This document shows, one piece after another, positions 1-6,115 of a stretch of DNA of 6,115 bases. Source of the DNA: Gaiellales bacterium (GTDB taxonomy: Bacteria > Actinomycetota > Thermoleophilia > Gaiellales > F1-60-MAGs149). Position 1 is the first letter of the stretch. The number at the start of each line of letters is the position of its first letter. The stretch covers positions 1-6,115 of the forward strand of contig JAURLF010000181.1 of NCBI GenBank assembly GCA_030831375.1, read 5' to 3'. The notes under the pieces are model-generated. The model worked only from the letters and a program-made list of their open reading frames with translations, was not told the origin of the DNA and did not search any database. Position numbers and translations under genes: made by a program.

Positions 1-387
1 GACGACGAACTGCGGCGGGCGGCCGTTGGCGAGCGCGGTGTCGATCGCGGCCTGGGCCTGCGGGGACGGCTGCCAATCCGGGAGGTTCTCGCGCGGCGGC
101 TCGACGGCGGCGCCGTCGTCGCCACCCGCTCCGGCGGCGCCCTCCGCGGCCGCTGTGTCGCCCTCGCCCTCGGCCGGCGTGTCGGCCGAGGCGGCGTCGA
201 CGACGACGGCCTGCGCCCCGGACGGCACCGGCGCACTCGGGTCCTTCGGCCAGGCGACGGCGACGCCGGCGACCGCGAGCGATGCTCCGAGCACGAGCAG
301 CAGCACGACGCGGCGGCGGCGAACGGCCGCATCGCGGCGGTGCTTGCGGTAGCGGGCGCTGGGCCGTTTGGTGCTGGAGGTCGCCAT
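1..387 (-). CDS. Membrane-anchored or exported protein, N-terminal part only
   Basis: The first 129 codons are present; the gene runs off the left edge. The ATG at 387-385 is the first possible start after an in-frame TGA at 423-421, and no GTG or TTG lies between them. No Shine-Dalgarno sequence is visible. The protein begins with a very basic segment (residues 7-26, ending in RRRR at 23-26), then one hydrophobic segment (27-46, VVLLLVLGASLAVAGVAVAW), so it is probably inserted with the N-terminus inside and the rest outside, either as an anchor or an uncleaved signal. Residues 47-104 are a low-complexity linker rich in Ala, Gly, Asp, Glu and Pro. From about 105 a folded region seems to begin, and the last visible residues are NGRPPQFVV. 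From memory, a PPQFVV stretch opens the catalytic domain of some actinobacterial polysaccharide-deacetylase-like proteins, so a cell-wall or polysaccharide enzyme is possible, but the diagnostic motifs are outside the window. The lack of a coiled coil after the membrane segment argues against FtsB/DivIC, which often follows eno. Confidence 0.8.
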   Translation of the reverse strand, partial: MATSSTKRPSARYRKHRRDAAVRRRRVVLLLVLGASLAVAGVAVAWPKDPSAPVPSGAQAVVVDAASADTPAEGEGDTAAAEGAAGAGGDDGAAVEPPRENLPDWQPSPQAQAAIDTALANGRPPQFVV

Positions 388-484
388 GGCGGCTGTGGGA
401 GCGCCGCGGGGGCGTCCCCCTCACAGTACGACCGTTCAGGCGCCGATTCCTGCCCGCGCGGGGCGCCGGCTCACCGCGGCGCGG
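388..484. other. Intergenic region between eno and the exported-protein gene
   Basis: This 97-bp spacer is the longest gap in the window. Besides the nested inverted repeat at 393-426 it holds a GC-rich small inverted repeat at 452-464 (GCCC-CGCGC-GGGC on the minus strand) and a slightly less GC-rich patch at 421-440. TACTGT at 428-423 (minus strand) fits a loose TAnnnT -10 element 35 nt before the ATG, but no matching -35 is visible at the right spacing. A promoter for the exported-protein gene probably lies here, but the sequence does not fix it. Confidence 0.4.
393..426 (-). terminator. Nested inverted repeat between eno and the exported-protein gene; possible terminator or structured leader
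   Basis: On the minus strand an inner perfect hairpin, GGGGG-ACG-CCCCC (420-408), sits inside an outer five-base stem, CTGTG (426-422) with CACAG (397-393). The structure begins about 58 nt after the enolase stop and ends 5 nt before the ATG at 387. There is no U-tract, so a classical intrinsic terminator is not shown; GC-rich actinobacteria often have terminators lacking a strong U-run, so it could still end the eno transcript. Alternatively it lies in the leader of the downstream gene, where it would sit exactly where a ribosome binding site belongs. Hairpins arise by chance easily at this GC content. Confidence 0.3.
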
Positions 485-1767
<1,283 letters not shown>

Positions 1768-1771
<4 letters not shown>

Positions 1772-2838
1772 CGTGCTCCTTCGTCGGTCGACCGCCCGGC
1801 GAGGCGGTCCTTCGCGGCGCGATAGTACCGCTCCTGCTCCTCGAGGGAGAGCGCCGTCCAGTCCGCGCCGTCGTCCGCCGCGATCCGCTCGGCCTCCTCC
1901 ACGCGCGTGCGGAAGCGGGCGGCCGCCCCGCGCAGCGCGGTCTCGGGATCGACGCGGGCGAGCCGCAGCAGGTTGACGGCGGCGAAGAGGACGTCGCCGG
2001 CCTCGTCGCGGACAGCGGGGGCGGGTTCGGGACCGTCGACGGGGTGCTCGCCGAGGGCCCGCACGAGCTCGTCGAGCTCGTCACGCAGCGATGCCTCCGC
2101 CCCGCCCCACTCCTCCCAGTCGAAGCCGACCGCGGCGGCGCGCTTCTGCGTCTTGAGGGCGGCGAGGAGCGGCGGCAGCGTCGCCGGGATGTCGTGGAAG
2201 ACCCCCTCGCGCCCCTCCTGCCCGCGCTTGATGCCCTCCCAGCTGCGCAGCACGGCCTCGGACGTGGCGAGGTCGGCATCACCGAAGACGTGCGGGTGGC
2301 GGCGCACCAGCTTGTCCGCGATGCCGTCGGCGACGTCGCCGAGATCGCCCGCATCGGCCTCCGACGCCATCAGCGCCAGGATGAACGACTGGAAGAGAAG
2401 GTCGCCGAGCTCGTCGACCAGCTTCGGCCCGGGCGGGCCGGCGAGCGCGGCGTCGGCCACCTCGTAGGCCTCCTCGATCGTGTGCGGCACGATCGTGGCC
2501 GGTGTCTGCTCGCGATCCCACGGGCAGTCGGCGCGCAGTCGCACGGTGATCGCCCACAGCGCGCCCAGGGACTGCGCGGCGGCGCGCGCGGCGAGCTCGG
2601 GGCGCGCGGGGGCCGTCTCGAGCGCGGAGTCGGCGCGGGCGACCAGCCAGGCGCCGCGGTCGTCGGCGGCGATCACCGGAGCGTCCGGGTCGTGCGCGAC
2701 GCCGCGCGTCGCGAGGAAGCCGCGCAGCGCGTCGTCCGCGCGGACGTCGGCGCGCCCCGCGCGCACGAGCTCCTCCAGCGCCGCGGCGGGCACGGCGTCG
2801 GGCGCGCCCGGGCCGAGCGCGACGACGCGTCGCGCCAT
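1768..2838 (-). CDS. mazG: Nucleoside triphosphate pyrophosphohydrolase MazG
   Basis: MazG hydrolyses NTPs and dNTPs to the monophosphate and pyrophosphate in the cytoplasm, removing aberrant or damaged nucleotides; in E. coli it also lowers ppGpp during starvation. The protein is 356 residues with two tandem all-alpha MazG domains. The first has DCPWDREQT (104-112), the metal-binding ExxE (123-126) and ExxD (143-146) pair, and KLVRRHPHVFGD (176-187). The second begins near LPPLLAALKTQKRAAAVGFDW (221-241) and keeps ExxE (254-257) and ExxD (279-282), with a Pro-rich loop (262-275) between those helices. Thus both metal sites look intact. Residues 1-80 precede the first domain: MARRVVALGPGAPDAVPAAA resembles the first strand and glycine-rich loop of tetrapyrrole methylases, which are fused to MazG in Bacillus YabN, but the rest of that domain is missing. 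Mycobacterial MazG has a similar short N-terminus. The ATG lies 4 nt after the isomerase stop with no good ribosome site, so translation is probably coupled; the TGA overlaps eno by 4 nt. Confidence 0.95.
1776..1781 (-). promoter_or_regulatory. Ribosome binding site of eno inside the mazG 3' end
   Basis: On the minus strand AAGGAG lies 4 nt before the enolase ATG, within the last codons of mazG. It is the clearest Shine-Dalgarno sequence in the window. It supports the chosen enolase start and suggests that eno can recruit ribosomes itself as well as by coupling across the ATGA overlap. That fits a need for much more enolase than MazG. Confidence 0.7.
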
Positions 2839-2842
2839 CGCG

Positions 2843-3934
2843 CTACTCGGCGGTCTCGGTCGCCGTCGTGTCGGTGGTCTGGACAGGCGGCAGCGAGTAG
2901 CCCGCGGCGAAGGCGGTCTTCGGCTCGTAGGACTTCTGCACGTCCTCGAACCACTTCGTCGCGACCTCGTTCTTCTTCGTCTGCGTCAGCTCGTCGATGA
3001 TCTGCTGCTTGACGTCGGCGAAGGGCTGGGTCGTGGCGTCCGTGATCGGGCCGAGCGCCTTGATGATGTGGCAGCCGAACTGCGACTTGACGGGCGGGTC
3101 GGTGATGTCGCCCTCCGCGGCGAGCCCGAAGGCGCCCTCGCGGAAATCCGCGTCCCAGTTCTCGTCGTCGGTGATGTCGTACTCGCCGCCGGTGTCCTTC
3201 GAGCCGGGATCGGCCGAGTACTTCTTGACCAGCTTCTTCCAATCGCCCGGGTTCGCCTCGACCTCCTTGAGGATCTCCTCGGCACGGGCGCAGTCGGCGT
3301 CCGTCGACTCGCCCTTGGGCTTCACGTCCACGAGGAGGTGCGCGACCTTGCGCGAGCGCGCGGTGGTGTAGCGCTCGGCCTTGTCCTTCTCGTACTGCGC
3401 CTGGGCCTCGTCCTCGGTGACCTTCACGTCCTTCGTGATCGCCTCGTAGAGGCCCTGCGCCTGCTGGCGCAGGGCGAACTGCTCCTCAAGCGCCGCGATC
3501 GTCAGGCCCTGGTCCTTGAGGTACGTCTCGAACTTCTTGTCCTTGCCCTCGCAGCACTGCAGCTTGAAGGCCTCGATGTCGTCCTGGACCTGCTTGGCGT
3601 CGACCTCGATGCCCTTCGCCTCGGCCTCCTGGCGGATCTCCGCGTTCTGGACGAGGCTCTGCAGCACCTGCTGCTTGAGGGACGTCTCCTCCTCGGAGCC
3701 CGCCTCGGGGGCGGTCTGGCCGCTCGCCTCGCCCTGCTTGACGGCGGAGGCGAAGAGCTGGTCGAACTGCTCCTGCGTGATCGTCTCGCCGCCCACCACG
3801 GCGACGGCGCCCGCGGGCACCGTCGGCTTCTCCGCACCGCCGGAGTCCGCATCGCCGGAGTCGGAGCCGCCGCAGGCCGCGAACGTGAGGGCGGCGAGGG
3901 CGAGCAGGAGGGCGATCGGGGTCAGGCGGCGCAT
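2843..3934 (-). CDS. SurA/PrsA-like peptidyl-prolyl cis-trans isomerase lipoprotein
   Basis: This is probably an extracytoplasmic folding chaperone, anchored by lipid to the outer face of the membrane, that isomerises X-Pro bonds in exported proteins. The 363-residue protein has a short signal peptide (basic MRR, hydrophobic 4-20) ending in a lipobox-like TFAAC, with C21 as the likely acylated residue; F at the -3 position is tolerated but less usual than L. A Ser/Gly/Asp linker follows (22-36). Residues 44-165 resemble the SurA N-terminal chaperone region (VAVVGGETITQEQFDQL, then charged helices). The parvulin (PpiC) domain spans about 194-297, with KVAHLLV (196-202), WKKLVKKYSADPGSKDTGGEY (232-252) and FGCHIIKAL (286-294). 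H199 and H289 match the two conserved active-site histidines of parvulins. The tail (350-363) is Thr/Glu-rich and probably disordered. Four cysteines other than C21 (127, 128, 215, 288) are unusual for an exported protein. GGAG 11 nt before the ATG is a possible ribosome site. The position between mfd and mazG and the lipoprotein nature recall lpqU of mycobacteria, but that is a different protein family. Confidence 0.92.
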   Translation of the reverse strand: MRRLTPIALLLALAALTFAACGGSDSGDADSGGAEKPTVPAGAVAVVGGETITQEQFDQLFASAVKQGEASGQTAPEAGSEEETSLKQQVLQSLVQNAEIRQEAEAKGIEVDAKQVQDDIEAFKLQCCEGKDKKFETYLKDQGLTIAALEEQFALRQQAQGLYEAITKDVKVTEDEAQAQYEKDKAERYTTARSRKVAHLLVDVKPKGESTDADCARAEEILKEVEANPGDWKKLVKKYSADPGSKDTGGEYDITDDENWDADFREGAFGLAAEGDITDPPVKSQFGCHIIKALGPITDATTQPFADVKQQIIDELTQTKKNEVATKWFEDVQKSYEPKTAFAAGYSLPPVQTTDTTATETAE

Positions 3935-3975
3935 GCGGATGGGAGCTCCAGGCAGGTGATTGTCGGTGCGGATCG

Positions 3976-3988
3976 GGCCGGTCCGGCC
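3976..3988. repeat. Short GC palindrome after mfd
   Basis: A 13-base inverted repeat, GGCCGG-T-CCGGCC, begins 8 nt after the mfd stop codon in the 61-bp spacer before the isomerase gene. As RNA it could form a five-base stem with a three-base loop. There is no U-tract, so it is at most a weak pause or attenuator between mfd and the isomerase gene, and it may be chance at this GC content. I saw no convincing promoter in the rest of the spacer. Confidence 0.3.
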
Positions 3989-3995
3989 GGGCGGA

Positions 3996-6115
3996 TCAGC
4001 CCCCGGTGGGCGCCGCCGAGCGCAGGCCGATCATAGCATCGGCCAATTCGCGGGCGGCCTCGAGCGGTGATGCAGATTCCCGCTTCGGCAGGCCGATCTC
4101 GTCCTTCGCGGCGTTCACACGGAGGTCGTCGAAGCGGTCCCGCAGCTGCCGCAGCTCGTCGCGCGCGACGCGCAGCCCGCTGATGCGCGCGGCGTCCGGC
4201 CCGACCTGCACGGAGACGCCGCCGAGTGGGGCGAGGGCCAGCCGCAGCTCCTGGATCGCGATCAGGTTCGCGACCGGCTCGGGCGGCGGGCCGAAGCGAT
4301 CGGCCAGCTCGAGCTCGAGGTCGCGCAGCTGGTCGGCGTCGTGGGCGAGCGCGATGCGCCGGTGCACGTCCATCTTGGCCGCCTCGAGGCCGACGTAGTC
4401 GGCCGGCACGTACGCGTCGAGGGCGACGTCCAGCCGCGGGCCCTGCGCGACCGCCTCGGGCGCCACGCCCTGCAGCTCGGAGACCGCCTCCGCGAGCAGG
4501 TCGCAGTAGAGCTCGAAGCCGACGGCGGCGACGTGGCCCGACTGCTCGTCGCCGAGCAGGTCGCCGGCGCCGCGCAGCTCGAGGTCCCGCATCGCGACCC
4601 GGAAGCCCGAGCCGAGCTCCGTGTAGTCGGCGAGCGCGGCGAGCCGCGCCCGCGCCTCCTCGGACAGTTCGGCCGCATCGGGGTACAGGAGGTAGGCGTG
4701 CGCGGTCACGTCGGAGCGGCCGACGCGGCCCCTGATCTGGTACAGCTGGGACAGCCCGAGCAGGTCGGCGCGCTCGACGATCAGCGTGTTCGCGGAAGGG
4801 ATGTCGAGCCCGGCCTCGATGATCGTGGTCGCCACCAGCACGTCGTGGTCGCCGCGGATGAACGCCGCCATCACGTCCTCGAGCTCGCGCTCCGTCATCT
4901 GGCCGTGCCCGACCGCGAAGCGCAGCTCCGGGCAGAGCTGGCGCAGGCCCTCCGCGGCCTCGTCGATCGTCTCGACGCGGTTGTGCAGGTAGAAGGCCTG
5001 GCCGTCGCGCGCTACCTCGCGGCGCAGGGCGCCCGCGACCTGCTCCGGGTCGTACTCGCCCACGTGGGTGTGGATCGGGCGACGCCCGCGCGGCGGCGTC
5101 GCGATCACGGAGATGTCGCGCAGGCCGGCGAGCGACATGTGCAGCGTGCGAGGGATCGGCGTGGCCGACAGGGCCAGCACGTCGACCTCGGTGCGCATCT
5201 GCCGCAGGAGCTCCTTCTGGGCGACGCCGAAGCGCTGCTCCTCGTCGACGATCACGAGCCCGAGGTCGGCCGGTACGACGTCACGGCTGAGCACGCGGTG
5301 CGTGCCGAGCAGGAGGTCGACCTCGCCGGCGCGGAAGGCGGCCACGGCGGCCTTCGCCTCCTTCGCGCTGCGCAGGCGCGACACCACCTCGATCCGGATC
5401 GGCAGGTCGATCATCCGGCTCTTGAACGTCGCGCCGTGCTGCTGCGCGAGGATCGTGGTCGGGGCCAGCATCAGCACCTGCTTCCCCGACTCGATCACGC
5501 GGACCGCGGCGCGCAGCGCGACCTCGGTCTTGCCGAAGCCGACGTCGCCGCAGATCAGCCGGTCCATCGGGCGGTCCTGGGAGAGGTCGTCCATGACCTC
5601 CTGGATCGCGCGCTCCTGGTCGTCGGTCTCGGCGTACGGGAAGCCCTCCTCGACCTGGCGCAGGAGCTCGCCCGGCTCGGGGTGCTCGACCCCGGGCACG
5701 GCCTGTCGCTGCGCGTAGAGGGCGAGCAGCTCGCCCGCGAGCTCGCGTACGGCGCTGCGGGCGCGAGCCTTCAGCTGCAGCCACGACTTGCCGCCGAGCT
5801 TCGACAGCTGCGGTTCGCGTCCATCCGCACCGACGTAGCGCGTCAGCTTGGAGATCTGCTCGTGCGGGAGGTAGACGCGGTCATCGCCGCGGAAGGCGAG
5901 GTCGATGTAGTCACGTGTCACGCCGCCGACGGTGCGCACGTCGAAGCGCTCGAAGCGGCCCACGCCGTGGTCCTCGTGGACCACGATGTCGCCGGGGCGC
6001 AGGTCCCCGAACGAGGCGATCGCGCGTCCGCCGCGGGCCGGCGCCGTGCGCCGCGAGCGCAGGAGCGAGCCGCCGGGCAGGACGGCGATGCGCGCCGTCG
6101 GCGCGACGAGCCCGC
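3996..6115 (-). CDS. mfd: Transcription-repair coupling factor Mfd, C-terminal part
   Basis: Mfd is a DNA translocase that recognises RNA polymerase stalled at DNA lesions, pushes it off and recruits UvrA for nucleotide excision repair. The window holds 705 codons, including 43 upstream of the GTG at 5984 that are open in frame and read as Mfd (ending ASFGDLRPGDI), so that GTG is internal and not the start. About 400 N-terminal residues (the UvrB-like damage and UvrA-binding region) lie beyond the right edge. Counting from V at 5984: the CarD-like polymerase-interacting domain begins VVHEDHGVGRF and runs to about 60; the superfamily 2 translocase follows with Walker A GDVGFGKTE (146-154), APTTILAQQ (174-182), DEEQ box (247-250), SATPIPRT (273-280), ATTIIEAGLDIP (385-396) and QIRGRVGRS (416-424); LGDEQSGHVAAVGFELY (477-493) leads into the C-terminal regulatory domain. 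All motor motifs look intact. The protein ends at TGA 3998-3996. Mfd normally has about 1,100-1,200 residues. Confidence 0.97.
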   Translation of the reverse strand, partial: GLVAPTARIAVLPGGSLLRSRRTAPARGGRAIASFGDLRPGDIVVHEDHGVGRFERFDVRTVGGVTRDYIDLAFRGDDRVYLPHEQISKLTRYVGADGREPQLSKLGGKSWLQLKARARSAVRELAGELLALYAQRQAVPGVEHPEPGELLRQVEEGFPYAETDDQERAIQEVMDDLSQDRPMDRLICGDVGFGKTEVALRAAVRVIESGKQVLMLAPTTILAQQHGATFKSRMIDLPIRIEVVSRLRSAKEAKAAVAAFRAGEVDLLLGTHRVLSRDVVPADLGLVIVDEEQRFGVAQKELLRQMRTEVDVLALSATPIPRTLHMSLAGLRDISVIATPPRGRRPIHTHVGEYDPEQVAGALRREVARDGQAFYLHNRVETIDEAAEGLRQLCPELRFAVGHGQMTERELEDVMAAFIRGDHDVLVATTIIEAGLDIPSANTLIVERADLLGLSQLYQIRGRVGRSDVTAHAYLLYPDAAELSEEARARLAALADYTELGSGFRVAMRDLELRGAGDLLGDEQSGHVAAVGFELYCDLLAEAVSELQGVAPEAVAQGPRLDVALDAYVPADYVGLEAAKMDVHRRIALAHDADQLRDLELELADRFGPPPEPVANLIAIQELRLALAPLGGVSVQVGPDAARISGLRVARDELRQLRDRFDDLRVNAAKDEIGLPKRESASPLEAARELADAMIGLRSAAPTGG

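Noticed and set aside
26..352. A 108-codon plus-strand open frame at the left edge
   Set aside because: It is antisense to the linker and membrane segment of the exported protein. Its Ala/Ser/Pro/Thr-rich product is explained by the low-complexity GC-rich linker, whereas the minus-strand reading has a coherent basic-hydrophobic-linker design and a start fixed by an upstream stop.
423..428. TACTGT (minus strand) as a promoter -10 element for the exported-protein gene
   Set aside because: It fits a loose TAnnnT pattern, but the hexamer 17 nt upstream (AGGAAT) is not a convincing -35 and the element overlaps the inverted repeat. Too weak to list as a feature.
2480..4036. A 518-codon plus-strand open frame antisense to mazG and the isomerase gene
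   Set aside because: It crosses two well-supported genes and their spacer, and its Leu/Arg/Gly/Val-rich product looks like the mirror of Lys/Glu/Gln/Asp codons in the isomerase. No domain or ribosome site supports it.
3996..5984. Taking the GTG at 5984 as the start of mfd
   Set aside because: The frame stays open to the window edge for 43 more codons, and these read as typical Mfd sequence leading into the polymerase-interacting domain, so the GTG is an internal valine codon.

Overview
This window is a GC-rich (visibly about 70% G+C) bacterial chromosomal segment in which every supported gene lies on the minus strand, so it reads from right to left. Read in that direction it contains: the C-terminal two thirds of mfd (transcription-repair coupling factor, running off the right edge), a parvulin-type peptidyl-prolyl isomerase lipoprotein, mazG (nucleoside triphosphate pyrophosphohydrolase), eno (enolase), and the first 129 codons of a membrane-anchored or exported protein that runs off the left edge. 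The gene order mfd, mazG, (lipoprotein), eno is the classic actinobacterial arrangement, as in Mycobacterium (mfd, mazG, lpqU, eno, ftsB). High GC, a short unmethylated-looking N-terminal extension on MazG as in mycobacterial MazG, and the style of the Mfd and isomerase proteins suggest an actinobacterium, possibly a deep-branching one such as Thermoleophilia/Solirubrobacterales. That finer placement is an inference.

Layout: 6115-3996 is mfd (705 codons in the window, 5' end missing); 3995-3935 is a 61-bp spacer with a small GC palindrome; 3934-2843 is the isomerase lipoprotein; 2842-2839 is a 4-nt gap; 2838-1768 is mazG; mazG and eno overlap by 4 nt (ATGA); 1771-485 is eno; 484-388 is a 97-bp spacer holding a nested inverted repeat; 387-1 is the start of the exported protein. 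No stretch over 300 bp lacks a gene, and I saw no RNA genes, mobile elements or CRISPR arrays.

The isomerase-mazG-eno block is packed tightly enough to be one transcription unit with translational coupling, and mfd may lead it. The products do not form one pathway: Mfd removes stalled RNA polymerase and recruits nucleotide excision repair, MazG clears aberrant NTPs, the lipoprotein probably folds exported proteins at the membrane surface, and enolase is glycolytic. The shared theme of nucleic-acid and nucleotide housekeeping (mfd, mazG) beside a core metabolic gene is conserved rather than new.

I did not find a convincing undescribed system. The points most worth a second look are the exported protein sitting where ftsB/divIC is usual after eno, the structured leader in front of it, the cysteine pattern of the lipoprotein isomerase, and the orphan N-terminal segment of MazG.
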